Source: Gaertneriomyces semiglobifer
Lineage: Eukaryota; Chytridiomycota; Chytridiomycetes; Spizellomycetales; Spizellomycetaceae
DNA length: 64,000 bases
Assembly: GCA_025558075.1 (NCBI GenBank)
Contig: JAHLKF010000026.1
Location: 62,001-126,000, forward strand
Direction of reading: 5' to 3'
Position 1 is the stretch's first letter. Each line of letters starts with the position of its first letter. Below are positions 12,511 through 25,100 of this stretch, piece after piece. The notes under the pieces are model-generated. The model searched no databases and was not told the DNA's origin. It worked only from the letters and a program-made list of their open reading frames with translations. The position numbers were made by a program, and so were the translations under genes.

Positions 12511-13735
12511 ATGATGGGAGGAGGTATGTTGTGTCCTCTGCGCTTGAAGTGTCATTGGGAAGCATCTAATGCAAATGTTTTTAAGGATACGGCGGATATG
12601 GCGGGTATGCGGGCGGCGGCATGGGTAATGGTGGTGCCGGAGCGGGAGCGACTGGCGGATACGCGGGTTATAGCAGTTACAATGGTGGAGGCGGTGGGTA
12701 CGGCGGTGGAAACATGAGCAACGTCAATGAGCGACCGCAGAGCTCGAGTGGAGGTGGCGGGTTCTTGTCTCCAGGCGGGTATGGATCGCAAGGTGCGGTC
12801 GATTCACCCAGTGGACGCAAGGTTAGTAAGTGCAACAGCCTAGTTAGGTGATGCCACCGAGAGCAATGCTGAGCTTTTGGCTGATGTTTTAGCGGGGGAC
12901 CTCCAACAATCAATCGTTGCGACCAGTTACAGTTAAGCAAATTTTGGATGCCGAGCAGGCGTTCAACGATCAACCTTTTCAACTTGACGGACAGGAATTA
13001 TCGACGGTGAGATTTGCGTGGTTGCTGATATTGCCATCTCAATCTGTCTTAATATGAGATTACCAGATAACGCTCATCGGGCGGGTCATGTCGGTGCAAA
13101 CTCAGTCAACACATGTCTCATATGTAATTCATGATGGAACCCAACAGATAGACGTCAAGAAGTTCATTGACCAGGACGATGATTCATTTGGAGATGAAAA
13201 CACGAATTCAGACATCTTCTCTGACGGCGCATATGTTCGCGTAATAGGACACATTCGTTCGTTCAACAACAAGAAGAGCATTGTCGCATTCAAGATGCGT
13301 GCCGTGGAGAGCGCTGACGAAATCAGTTACCACAATCTAGAGGCCATCTTTGTGCATCTCTACCTGACGAAAGGGCCACTTCAACAGCAACAGCCACCTC
13401 AGCAGCAACCATTGGGAATGCAAGCAGGTGGTCAAAATGCGTACAACAATTATGCCATTAATGCGGGCTATGATGCCTCGCCGTACGCACAATCTGGATT
13501 CAATGACTCGAAACAGAATGACCCCTACGCACATCTCCCTCCTCTGCACAGGTCCATATTCCAGTACGTGAAACAGCTACAACACACTATTGAAGGCGCA
13601 AGCTTGGACGACATAACGCAGAGATTACGTGGGCAGGCCGGGCCTAAAGATATCAAGGAGGCCATAGATCAGATGAGTAATGATGGGATGCTGTACAGTA
13701 CTGTGTCTCCGGTACATTGGAAACCGGCGGCGTAA
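12511..13735 (+). CDS. RFA2: Replication protein A 32-kDa subunit
   Basis: Middle subunit of the RPA heterotrimer that coats single-stranded DNA in replication, repair and recombination. Exons 12511-12523, 12586-12821, 12893-13006 and 13067-13735 give 343 aa. The order is typical of the family: a Gly/Tyr/Ser-rich N-terminal phosphorylation region (residues about 1-85), the OB fold (PVTVKQILDAEQAF, TLIGRVMSVQTQSTHVSYVI, VRVIGHIRSFNNKKSIVAFK, IFVHLYLTKGPL), a glutamine-rich linker, and a C-terminal winged helix (LDDITQRLRGQ, DMLYSTV-like end GMLYSTVSPVHWKPAA). The first exon encodes only four complete codons (MMGG) plus one base. The gene is divergent from the axis-protein gene across about 300 bp; both products act on meiotic or replicating chromosomes. 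Confidence 0.94.
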
Positions 13736-14023
13736 TGGGCTGTGTGGAATGCGCTTTATGTATATACAAGCTTTTCGTGAAATCGATCATTTTTTGTCTT
13801 CGGTCACGGTACGTCCGACTTCTGTGTGCACAACCACCACGGGTGCTAGAATGCCCGTAACCCAATAAGCACACGAAGACCGTCGATATACACATTGACT
13901 GGTCAGGAAATGCTGTCGCCAGTTGCATCATTCTGAGATAAAGTAAGCAGTAATAAGAGTAACCGTTCTTCAAAAAATTTCATAAAAACCACACTTGTGT
14001 TCATATTTCAGACTGCTCCTCTT

Positions 14024-14489
14024 CTATATTCCCAAACCATAAACATTCACAATCGTATACATCGTCTTCGACTCATACTTATACGTCGCGCTTCCATCCA
14101 CAGAACTATCCCACCAACAACTCGATGCCGCATGCAGTCCCGCCCCGTTCTTTTGCATAATTGTACATGTCACGACATACTTGAAAGGTTTGTTAAGGGA
14201 TGTCAATCTTTTCAGCGTTTGCTCGACAATGTTAGAATTCCATTGGGCGACTTTGTTGTGATGGTACATGGCATTCTGCAGTGTGCTCTCAATCGACTAA
14301 TGAGAAGCAACGTGAGCCAAGTGCGCAAAACATAGTGGGTCGAGTATACCTGCCTCTTTGATCACATTCGTTACTTCATCAACCATGAACGCTTTCTATG
14401 AGTTTCAAAGTTTCAATTTCAGTATTGACGCACAATCCGCACCGGCATGTAGACTTAAGTACCTCTTCGGCTCCTTGAAAGTCCTCCAT
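14024..14489 (-). CDS. Dynein light chain, Tctex-1 type
   Basis: Light chain of cytoplasmic and/or axonemal dynein, binding the intermediate chain and cargo. Exons 14489-14463, 14395-14354 and 14296-14024 give 113 aa, the standard family length. The protein begins [20 protein letters not shown] and runs through [37 protein letters not shown] and [13 protein letters not shown] to [12 protein letters not shown], which is unmistakable Tctex1. The second intron appears to use a GC donor (exon ends GAG, intron starts gcaggt), because the only GT alternative four bases further breaks the frame. A roadblock light chain gene lies 17 kb away on the same strand. Confidence 0.95.
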
Positions 14490-14771
14490 GATGCAAGAGT
14501 CGCAATTGAGAGTAAATGGTGTGTTCCTTTTTGCTTAAACGCTTGATAATAGAGGCAAGGCACGGAAAAGGTATTCCAACTTCTGCCAGTGCGAGCGGAC
14601 AAGCGCGTATAAACGCGTCGGGAACGCTGTGAATGTGCATTTCACACAGATCTTGGAATTGCTCTGGTAAAAAAATCTAATCAAATATTACATATGTACA
14701 CACGCCGTGGAGGATCCTACCCCTAAGCCAACTATACACGTGCTATCATATACATGTTCGTCGAAGGAAGC

Positions 14772-16658
14772 TCAGAAATCCCCCGAAAACACTTGCCATA
14801 TCAGCACTAAGTTAAATATTGTAATCAAGGCAGCCACGACGATGGCGAATATGGTGGTCATATGCGACGACGCGTAGCAGACGGAGGATGTAGGCTCTTC
14901 GACCGCCGGCGAAGATTCGTCTAAGAATTAGTTAATTAAGTCAGTACCTGATGATTGAGCGCGCCTCACGATTTCCGCGCTTACGTACCCAGCACTGGTT
15001 GACCATCTGCGGATGCAGATGGCATCGAAAATCTGACCGTCATAATCTTCTTGGACGAGGTAAAGTAGACCAGGGGCCAAACAGCAAATGGCAATTGTAG
15101 ACTGCGCCAAATGCGTAAGTCACTCGGAAGAACATGGCTATACAGACAAACGAAAGACAGCCTACCTCAAGATAACCTGACTGAGTACTAACAACTCGTT
15201 GACACCCCTATCGCCCGAGATAAGCGACACAATCATAGCGGGGATGATGGCGAGTACACGTGTCATCAAGCGACGTAGCCAAGGTGGTAGTCTGAATGAA
15301 GAGCCCAAGAATCCCTCCATGATAATTTGTCCGGCCTACAAAACTCAGCGGTCATTGTGTGCAAACCGTAAAACCACACAAGGCTCTTGCTAGTCACCAT
15401 TGTCCCGGTAATGGTGCTAGATTGGCCCGCAAACAATAATGCTACAGCGAATAAAGTACCGGCGCTCCAGCCCAAAAACTCCTTCAGTAAGGCATATGCA
15501 TCTTCCAATTCTGCAACATCTTTGCGCCCAGACTCGAAAAAGTTGGCTGAGGAGACAATCAGGATAGCAGAGTTGATGGTGAGGGCGAACGTCAGGGCAA
15601 TAATACTATCAAGATTGGTCATCCACAGCGCAATAGGAAGATGCGATCTGCGAATGATAGGTTGATCAGGCGTAGCAGCATCATCCGCGTCAGCATCCGA
15701 TATCTCTTGGATATCACCCAGGACACGTTGGGTGGTGGATGAGCGGTACTTCACAATGGACGAGTGCAGGTATAAGTTATGAGGCATCACCTGCGTGGGA
15801 AATGATTGAGATTCTGAGAACGGCAACAATTGGCACGCTCGGTACTTACAGTGGCACCAATGATTCCCATAGCAATATATAATTCCCCACTCTCAGTAAA
15901 TAACTTGGGTGATGGCACGTAGCCACGGAAGACATCGGCCCACTTGGGTCCACTTTGCGTAATCAATACTGCAAAGCATATGCCACACGTTGCCATTAAC
16001 AACATAATGAACCATTCAAAGTATTTCAGATGCTTTGCGTCCCATCCAAAAAGGATGACAAGCACATCAAGCGAGGTCAGCACAACCCCAAGAGGCAATG
16101 GCATGTTGAACAACAGCTTCAACGCAATTGCAGTCCCGATCACTTCCGCGACATCGGTGGCAATGATGGCCAACTCACATAAGACATAGAAGGCTATGTT
16201 GACAGCCGGCGGAAGGTGTTTCCTACATGCTTGGGCCAAGTCGCGACCTGTGACAACGCCAAGCTTGATACAAAGCGACTGGAGGAGAACGGCCATAACG
16301 TTGGCGAGCAAGATGATAAATAGCAGTCGATACCCAAACTGACTTCCAGCTGTTACCAAATGAATATTAGACGAGGGTCGATGGCCGGCAACAATTGGCA
16401 GCCTTAAAATGTCATACCTGCGAGATCTGTCGCCCAATTCCCCGGATCCAAATAACCAACGGCCACCATATATCCAGGGCCAATAAACTTGGCAAACGTT
16501 TTCCAGGTAAACCCATCATCTTTAAGAGGCAATGGCGGCGAATCAATCTCCACTATGGCTGAGGAGTCCGGTCTGCTGTCTATCAGCGGCGTACGCTCTG
16601 TTACTGCCGGCGCACCTGGATTGAGCAAAGGATCCTCTTGAAGTGCATCGGCAGACAT
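14772..16658 (-). CDS. NRAMP divalent metal transporter (Smf type)
   Basis: Proton-coupled importer of Mn2+, Fe2+ and related ions at the plasma membrane or endosome/vacuole. Exons 16658-16418, 16349-15850, 15790-15398, 15335-15166, 15101-14989 and 14920-14772 join in phase to 521 aa. The first helix has the metal-binding DPGN motif ([16 protein letters not shown]) and helix 6 the matching MPH motif ([16 protein letters not shown]). Further transmembrane stretches include [18 protein letters not shown] and [20 protein letters not shown], and the loop [19 protein letters not shown] is typical. The cytosolic N-terminus has a dileucine-like acidic sequence (QEDPLLNPG), which may steer sorting. 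The last exon encodes a final transmembrane helix and a short tail. Confidence 0.94.
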
Positions 16659-17250
16659 TATGGAGTGCTTCTACGCTGCTGAAAGTAGACGGAATAATAG
16701 GGTTCTAGTTACGCCAATGGCAAAAGCCGTCGATAAAGAAGATAAATGTTCATTCACAAGTCCGGTAGCTGTGCGTCCACAACTTGGTTCCGGTATGCCC
16801 CTTTCGTAGTCGTATTTTCTTCTCCTAGTTCCCCGACTTTCCTCTGTTCTGTTCTGCCTTAAATCGTTGGATGTCTTGAACGCTTGTCCTTCGCCAGTCT
16901 GTTGACATGGCTTACGTCATCTCCCGACGGGAAGTTTTGGGCAGACCCACGCGAACAGCTTCCATAGCAGTTGAAGCCAGCTTTTTGAACGGATGATATT
17001 AAATGGACGGCATGAGGCCGAGCAGAACTGCAGGGTTGGAGCATTCCCGCGGATGGGCTAGGAGCCCTTGTTCAATTGGGAATGGACGGGCCACTCGGAG
17101 GACAGATATCTCAGTGACCCTGTGTTTGTGGCGCCGCCCTTTGGGAAATTCACATTCTCAGAGTCAGTTATGAATCATAGCGTTCATTGAACATCTAAGA
17201 TCTACGATCTATCTAGTGCTGCAAACGCTGTCTAAGGTCGGCCTGTCTAT
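16659..17250. other. Intergenic, pyrimidine-rich stretch
   Basis: This is the gap between the NRAMP start and the subtilisin stop, both on the minus strand. I see no supported gene. About 16800-16860 is strongly C/T-rich on the plus strand, so purine-rich on the strand of the NRAMP gene, and would fall in its promoter or 5' leader. Confidence 0.35.
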
Positions 17251-19058
17251 CTAAGCGACACACTTGGGAGGTTGTGGTGTAGGTTCTTCGGGGTTGGGAG
17301 TGGGAGTAGAAGGCTCTTCCGCTCGGCACTTTTCAATGGCCTTGAGAATGTTGAGGTGACCATATCCAAAGACTTGGTTGGGGACCTTTCCAGGAGTATC
17401 ATTGCAACCAATTTTGTCGTTGTTGGCTTCAGTGGTAGCAAGCGGGTCAGCAGTAGAGTAGAGCAGCTGGGCGATGGCATCAACGTTACGGGCCAACTTA
17501 GGGCAGGCTTGGACAATGAGAGGAATAGCACCATTCACGTGAGGGCTCGCCTGCAATTTCGAAAACAAATCAGTAGGTTGAAATAATTCGTTCAGTGAGG
17601 CTGAGTGCGTACCATACTGGTTCCAGACATGGAGGTGTAAGTGCTACCAGGGTAGCCAGCGCGAATGGCAACTCCAGGTGCGCTGATATCTACACCGCGG
17701 TTGTCAGCACGTCCTTCAACGGGTCCTCTGGACGAAAAGGAGGCAATGGCGAAGTTCTTATCTACGGCAGCAACATTGTGACTGTCGGGAGACCTGGCCG
17801 GAGTATAGGCGACAGATTCGCACTGTTGTTCGCGGAAGTAGTTTCCAGCAGAGACAGCCATGAACACACCCGCCGCGCGCAAGTTCTTCATGGCCACGTC
17901 AAGGGTCTTTTTGTCGCAGAGCTCGTCTTCAGGGCAACCGTAAGAGTTGCCAACTGAGACAGGACGCTTCGCGGGGTCGGGGTTCTTTCCCTCTAGGTCC
18001 GTGGGGGCAAGGAAGAATTCCAAGCAGTTAAGATAGGTCTCGGGCCTGCCGTAACCTTGGTCCATGTTTCTATTGTGGTAAAATCTCAGTGATATGCTCG
18101 ACCTGCTGTCCACTCAAGCACTGGATCCATACCTGCAACTCATCCACTTGGTCCCGGGAGCAACACCGGTTGCGCGTCCGGCAGCGGTACTGATGACATG
18201 AGTACCGTGGCCATCGTCATCACAGGGAGCAGGCGACAGTGGTGGGCACACTTTGTTGGGCTTTGCAGGATCCACAGCACGGCGGATACCATCAAACCAA
18301 GCGTAGTTGTGGTCAAACGTACCATCGCCTTTGTTTCCGAGGTAGTTGCCGACGATTTCCGGATGGTCAAACTGAGAAACTCAACAATCAGTGGGGCTCA
18401 CAAGTGGGAGAAATGCATGTGACCTTACCTGGAAACCGGTGTCCGCTGCTGCAACCGTTAAGTTGCCACCAGTAAAGCCCATATCCCAGACCTTGTCGGC
18501 GTAAACTTGTTTGAGATTCCATTGGACCTCTTGCGCAGGCTGTTCGTCATCGAGACTTGCGGCAGGCTTCGGGATGTTTACCTCAAAGAGCGTGTTGCTG
18601 GTGATGGAGGCAACATCGGGGTGACTTGCAAGGGCTTCATAGACTTTTTTGGTACCTGCAAGACGAGTGACAATCAGCCGCTGCGCCTCGAATCAAACTG
18701 CACTGAACCCACCGTCAACGATGAGGGAGTTGGAAACAATGTAGCTTTTCGAGTACTTGACTTCGTCACCCAATGACTTGAGTACTTCGTCGACGCTCTT
18801 CTGACTTTCCTTGGCGTGCTCGTCCAGCCTTTGATAGACAAACTGGCCAGCAGCAAGCCTATCTCCGGACAAACTCTCTGGTACGGCGACCTCCAAAGTG
18901 TTCTTCAACTGAACGGCAATAGAGATGATGTCGCCATCCTGAGCAGCCTCAGCGGCCTGTTGAACCCGGGATGCTACACGGGCGGTAGCTCTAGGTTGGA
19001 AGGGCGCTGCCGTGACCGCAGACAGGGCCGTCAAGGCCAAAAAGATCTTGGTGTACAT
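17251..19058 (-). CDS. Secreted subtilisin-like serine protease (S8) with I9 propeptide
   Basis: Extracellular endopeptidase. Exons 19058-18713, 18655-18429, 18371-18133, 18069-17613 and 17550-17251 give 522 aa. The ATG at 19058 is chosen because it starts a clear signal peptide (MYTKIFLALTALSAVTAAP); an ATG 51 bp upstream would add a polar extension. An inhibitor-type propeptide follows (QDGDIISIAVQLKN, VKYSKSYIVSNSLIV). The catalytic domain shows the triad in order: Asp in TVAAADTGFQ, His in DDDGHGTHVIS, Ser in YTSMSGTSMASPHV; the oxyanion region looks like AVSAGNYF. The C-terminal tail is proline/threonine-rich (PTPNPEEPTPQPP). A gene of this kind suits a saprotroph or parasite that feeds by secretion. 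Confidence 0.93.
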
Positions 19059-19130
19059 GGTGTTAGATGAGGTTGCCGTGGTATAAGGGAAAGCACCAGT
19101 GAAGCACACGGGGTTGCAGAGGGGAGCTCT

Positions 19131-19138
19131 CTTTTATA
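19131..19138 (-). promoter_or_regulatory. TATA box of the subtilisin gene
   Basis: TATAAAAG on the minus strand, about 73 bp before the chosen start codon, in the right place and orientation for a core promoter. Confidence 0.5.
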
Positions 19139-20593
19139 CTGTTTTCTTGACGAGCCGGACACCCCTCCCATCATATCCATGTCACATCTCCGCGCACACC
19201 CAGATGCGATATCTCCATGCTGCTGGGCGGTTCGTAAGATGCCCCGATGGCCGACCACCGAACGGGCACCCAGGCGTGTGCATCAGAACTGTGCTGGAAA
19301 GTTCCGGCCAAAACCATCTCATGGATGACGACGACGGGCCGTCGACGCCCTGATGATCGTCGAATTCTCCGTGATAGGTTGGCATATTTGGAATGTTGTG
19401 TTTATAAAACGATGCGAAAAGGATCGTTATCACAAAATCTTCAGAAAATTCGATATTTTGGCGGCTCTGTTCTACGGCGACCGCGGTCACATTCGGCGCG
19501 ATATGCCATCTTCGGTTAATACTGCGCTCCAATCGAGCAGTCACTAAACCTTTGGACGAAAGCTTTGGTTTGAGTGGTCCCCGACGAGTCGGAAGCTGGA
19601 TCTCCCCCTCCATATCCATCATTCATTTGAACAGAGCAATACATTCGTTGGGTTTACTGTTTGGAGCGCCCATCATTGGTTATAAATAGCGTAGAAGAAC
19701 TACCCAAAAAAGGTAAAATAAACTAACAGCGGTTGGAATCGAACCCGCGACGCGCGTGAACTGTCAAGGCGACAACCGGCCATTAAATAAGAGTCTCATC
19801 ACCACACAAATGTGCAAAAGGACAGCGGGAGCTTGCTGATCCTACAATTCAATGCCCTATGCCGCAATGGTCCTTCCCTTCCGACAGCCGCGCGGTACCG
19901 TATTGCATTGTGGCGAGTGCAATTTAGAGCACAGCTCTTCCTTCGATATGTGCCATGGTGCATGACATGGGCAGTGCCGAACTGGTCAAACCAGAGGCCG
20001 GCCGCCGTATTCGACAGCAGCCGAAGAGATGCTTGCTAGAACAGACAAGGGCCTTTGAGCGACATAAATGTTAATAGTTGAGGTCAGAAGACTGTTTCTC
20101 CATGGCGGTTGACTACACACTGCTGTGAATTGCTTCCTGTCCGATAAACCCCCAAACCCGCACTTGCTTCCCACTTCCACTTTGCTTGATTCTCTCTACG
20201 CTTCTGTAATGCACCATCTCCACACACTGTTGCAGTAGTCCAATGTCGCAAAAGTGTTCCCTGGCAACAACCCCCGCCTTTCGCAACGCTCTCGTCAATA
20301 GACGCGCCTCCTCAACAAAAAGGCTCCACCCTCGTTTACACCACAGCCTTTACACACTCTCCCCCTCTGCACACCTCCTTGCTCTCATTCTCACTCAGAA
20401 AGGCTCTCCGGAATCATCGCTGCAGAGAAACAGACCAGGTTTTATTAGAAGGTGGGACTGCATGGATCTCCATCGATCTGCCGACCTTTGAATTGATTGA
20501 ATCAAATCCCGATTGCTTCCCGACGGTTTCCAGGAACCCCCCAGTCGACACTCGTCTCTCACTTATATACAACAGGGTATTTCGATTTTGACA
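19139..20593. other. Long intergenic region with a tRNA-like B-box motif
   Basis: About 1.45 kb between the divergent subtilisin and ALY/REF genes without a supportable ORF. On the minus strand at 19745-19735 the sequence GGTTCGATTCC matches the RNA polymerase III B-box/T-loop consensus. It sits inside an imperfect hairpin (CGGTTG near 19731, CAACCG near 19785), but I could not fold a cloverleaf with D and anticodon arms, so I do not call a tRNA. About 20150-20420 is C/T-rich and may be the ALY/REF promoter or 5' leader. Confidence 0.35.
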
Positions 20594-21822
20594 ATGTCTG
20601 CCCCCGCCGTTACCGGTAACAACAACTCCATGTTGGACATGGCGCTCGACGACATTGTAGGTCATCATTTCCGTTTACGTCCCCTGTGATGCCATGAGCA
20701 TGGCTTCCCCACCGCGCAGTCTCGTTTTCGTTGTAATCTTCGGATAACGTCGCTGCATGAGACGCAGATCTGTGGATTGCGGAAAGGATGCTCTTCAAGT
20801 CATCATCAGAGAATATCAAGCTGATCAAAGCCCGGTTTCCCTATCTCTCCCTTCCTCTCGGCATCCTCTGGATTTATCCATATTTAGATTGACACTAACA
20901 AGACTTCTCGCCGTGGAGCAAGGCGTGGTCCGGGAGGTGCTATCCGCAATGGACGCCGCACGCCTACCCGTGACACCCGGTCGCGCCCGTATGGCGCTTC
21001 TACTCCGACTCGTGGCGGTGCGCCTGCCGCCATTTCGGACCGGATAATGGTCTCGAACCTTGCCAAATCTGTGACCCAGGACGATGTTCGCGAGCTATTT
21101 GCCCAGATCGGTACGTGCTCGCTCTCTCCATCGGCTTGATCTTCAAGATGAAAAACCAGAGGCGTCTAAAACCGGATGTTATTGTCGATCTTTAAGGTCC
21201 TGTGAAGTCTGCTCAGTTAAACTACGATGCCAACGGCAGATCAAAGGGAGTGGCTACTATTATTTTCTCGCGTGCGGGAGATGCACAAAAGGCAATCCGT
21301 GAATACCACAACCGTACTTTGGACAACAAGCCGATGAAAATCGAGCTTATTGTACGCGCTGATGCACCGGCACTCACCGCGCCGCGAGCAACCATTGCCA
21401 GCCGTCTCGGGTAAATTTCTAGTGCCGCTTTTACCTGCTGTCCGCAACACGCGCTGTCAAAGTGGGACATACTCGACAGTACAGTTGAACCAATGGTCTA
21501 ATCCGGATTTTTTCTTGTTGGGTTAGCGGTGGTGGTCGCTCCGGTGGTCTTGCTGGTCGCCGTGGTGGTGATAGGCGACGCGGAGCTGGCGGTAACAGGA
21601 GTACCCACAAGAAGACACCAAAGACGCAAGAAGAACTGGATGCGGAAATGGAAGCGTACATGAAAGAAGAGGGCGCTGTACGTTGAGTTTTTCAGCCTTA
21701 TTTTTGTCACAGAACGGATCGTTGATGGTTACTTCTAGGCCATGGACGTGGATGGTTCACAAGCAGCTACTGCCGCTTCATCCAACGGCATCAACGTCAA
21801 CCTCGCTAACGCCTTGATGTAG
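20594..21822 (+). CDS. ALY/REF (Yra1-type) mRNA export adaptor
   Basis: RNA-binding adaptor that links spliced mRNA and the TREX complex to the export receptor in the nucleus. Exons 20594-20656, 20888-21110, 21197-21410, 21527-21677 and 21739-21822 give 244 aa. The order is typical: an N-terminal conserved box (MLDMALDDIIDTNK), an Arg/Gly-rich segment, one RRM (DRIMVSNLAKSVTQDDVREL, then KGVATIIFSRAGDAQKAI), a second RGG-like segment (GGGRSGGLAGRRGGDRRRG) and a short acidic helix (TQEELDAEMEAYMKEEGA). The first intron is 231 nt, three to four times the local norm. Long introns in this gene family host autoregulation in yeast YRA1, so this one is worth noting. Confidence 0.93.
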
Positions 21823-22169
21823 AGTGTGATGAGAGCGGATCTTTCCGCGGCAGAAAGCAAAAAAAAAGTAATAACTGCTTTAGTATGGGAATTGCAAAAG
21901 GAATGAAACCAACCAAATAAATATATAGTCTTTTCTGGATCATTGTACTCGCCAGGAGGAGGTTATTGTTTGCTTGTTTGTTAGCCGGCTTCACAAATGA
22001 CAAGACTTGGTTAGCTTCACGTGCATGAGATACCATTGTGTGCTTTGACAACATTTTCGTAGCATTAAGGGAGGATCTATACCAAAATTGTTCTCAGGTT
22101 ATATACACTGTCTACAAGAAAAGTCGGCGCTTGGATGTACCGGCTTCGCTAATCCAAATGGTCATAACC
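21823..22169. other. Convergent intergenic region
   Basis: This is the gap between the ends of the ALY/REF (+) and LYS2 (-) genes, so it should hold both 3' UTRs. No gene recognised. An A-run near 21860 and AT-rich sequence near 21915 may be part of the 3' processing signals. Confidence 0.4.
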
Positions 22170-25100
22170 TCATCCTCGGGTTCTTGCCACTATCTGGCCC
22201 CGAACGCTTTCCCACGCAGCAAGCTTTCTTACGTTTTCCTTGCCTTCTCCTTGCGGTTCATCCAAGAATCCAACCGCCACAAAATAGCCTAAGTACAGTC
22301 CCATCAAGTCGGTTATCTTGCGGCAAGACACCGTTGAATTCTGGATGACCTTGCACACGTTGGCATCGTCCAGCTCTGGACTCTTTGTACTCGTAGGTAA
22401 GTCGTCCAATACAAAGTGCAGGAGCGGGTACAACGCATTATCGTTTTCGGAGAGGGTCAAATCCATAAGTGCTGTTCTCCACGCAATATAGTCTGTCGGT
22501 TGTAGCCCTTTATATCCGCATTGTGATACCCCAGCGAACAAATCATCAAAGCGGAACCGCTCTGGGTTCCACATTTGAAATACGCCCAGGTCCAAGGCCG
22601 ACGGAGTTGCGCAAACCTGGGAAATAACGCCCGCTACGTAATCTACCGGGCACATATTGACGACGTTGGCAATGCGAGGCACTTTGCCGAGTTGCAGGCA
22701 ACCCTTGACCAATCTCCACAGGAAGTCGTCAGTGTTGCCGACTCCACTAGTGGAGTCCCCGACAATGTAGCCTGGCCGAATAATTGTGGCTGGTACGCCT
22801 CGCTCACGCGCGCGCATGACGAGTTTTTCAGAGACCCACTTGGACTGGCCATACCCGGATCTTAGGCCCTTGCGGGAACCTTCGAGATCATCGGATTCCA
22901 AGACTTTGCCGCGCTCACCGAGCTCAAGCATGCGAACGTAATGTTCGGTGTCGAGAACCGAAGTCGATGAAACAAAATGGAAAGGCTTCAGGTGGTGACG
23001 AGTCGCAAGACGGAGAGCTTCAATCGTCCCAAGAACGTTTGGCGCACGCAGCTTGTGGTATGGATAAACCCAGTGCACTAGCGCTCCGTTGTGAACAATG
23101 ATGTCGACCTCTTCACAAAGTCTATCCCATTGTGACTCACTTAAGCCCAAGCGCTCCGAGGCCAGATCTCCACAAACTGCCTCGAGTCGGTCATCTGTTA
23201 GCCACGAGTCGTTCCAAACAAGATGCCGCTCGGCATTGTTCTTCATACGTTCCATAGCATCCTTCTCCGTCTTGGCACGGACAAGCGCAATGACTTTGCC
23301 CTTGGGGAACTGCTTCATCAGCTCTGATAGAATGAAGGCGCCCAAAAATCCGGTAACACCAGTCAAGAAAATCACTGGCGCATCCTTCTGTGGGAATATG
23401 AATGGCGGAAGACCTTCTTTGTGTGCTGTGATGTCTTGATCCGGTAGGTCGTCAAAGTCAGCCGCGTAATCTACCTCGTCGTCTTTAGGTTCTTTACTCT
23501 CCGTAGTTACTGGCGCGGCACCACCAACGTTTAAAGCCAAATCACTTTCCCGCATGGACTCAACTTCGCAGGCCATACCCGCCACCGTCGGCTCTTGGTA
23601 AACAATGCCAAGTGGGACTTCCACTGCGAGCGCTTTCCGTATTTGAAAGACCAGTCTAGTTGCCAGAATGGAATGGCCGCCCAAGTCAAAAAAGTTAGCA
23701 TCCAGCGCAATGCTAGCCGGAGGCTGCTTGAGAACCTCTGCCCAAATGTCGCGGATAGATCGCTGCAAAGGTGTGAGGGTGCTGTCGTCCGTGTTGGCGG
23801 GAGAGACGGCGGTAATCAGTGCAGTATCAGGGAATGGGAGAGCATTCTTGTCAACCTTGCCATTAGGTGTGAGCGGCATTCGCTTGAGCGGCATAATAAC
23901 AGTAGGTACTGCATACGCTGGCAGCTTCAACTTCAAAAATTCGCGTACTTCTTTCAAGAATCCTCCTAGGTCCGCTATTTCGCTTTCCAAGGGCACAAGA
24001 TAGCTCACCAAGGTCTTTTCTTCATCTTTATCACGCCTTACTAGGGTGACATTTTCTCTAACTCCAGGGCATTGGCTGAGATGCGTATCAATCTCCTTCA
24101 GTTCAATACGGAAGCCACGTATCTTGACTTGATCATCAGCACGACCGGTGCACTCCACTCCACCATCCGGCAAGTAGCGACCCAGATCGCCAGTACGGTA
24201 AAGTCGGTCGCGGGCACCTTTGAAGTATGGAAGCTGCCGACACGGCGGTACGGACGTGCTGAACGGGTTCCCCACAAACTTTTCAGCACTCGCGGCCGCA
24301 TCCAAATACCCTTCCGCAAGACCGCTGCTTCTGACATATATCTCGCCAACTTCGCCAATACCGCAAAGTAGTCCGCTTTTGTTGATTACCAGCAGTTGTA
24401 CGTTTTTCATACCCTTACCGGCGGGCATAATGTCCTTCTGCTCCGACAGGAAACCGGGATTTTGTGACGATGGCGGAATAGTTAAGTATGACACAGCGCG
24501 CTGTGTCTCAGTTGTGCCGTACATGTTAATGACGTGCGTATTAGGCGCTAGGTATTGTAGACGATTCACGTCCCGTTTGGTTAAGACGTCACCAACAAAG
24601 AAGGCGTGTCGAAGGGTCGGAATGGGGTGCGTGGCGTTGGCTGAAAGCAGCTGACCCATGGCAGGTGTAAGATGGGTGACGGTAATCTTATGATAGTCCA
24701 TCCACTCTGCAAGCCGGCCAGGTTGCCCAATATCTTCTGCGGTGGGGATGCGAAGCTGTGCCCCCAGGAACAGCGGCGTAAAAATATCTCGTTGTATAGG
24801 GTCATGTGCGATACCGCTCAGCATAGTAAACCGCTCCTGTTCAGTTAGTTTGAACTCTTGCTTCATCCACGGATAGAAGTGGGTCAGAGAGAAATGGCGT
24901 CCCTTGACACCCTTCGGAATACCGGTACTACCACTGGTGAAGCTTAAAGTACACCCGCTGTCCGGCCCAAGTTCCACCCCAGGATCAACGGATGCGTTCA
25001 CCCGATCAGCACTAAGGACATCCTCTGCTTGTCCGCCTCCAAAAACGGTTCCATCATCGGAAATCTCAAGCGCGGGAACTTCACATTTAATCGCCAGGTT

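Noticed and set aside
19731..19800. Candidate tRNA-Val-like gene on the minus strand
   Set aside because: A T-loop motif and a GAC triplet in a plausible loop are present, but the acceptor, D and anticodon stems do not pair.
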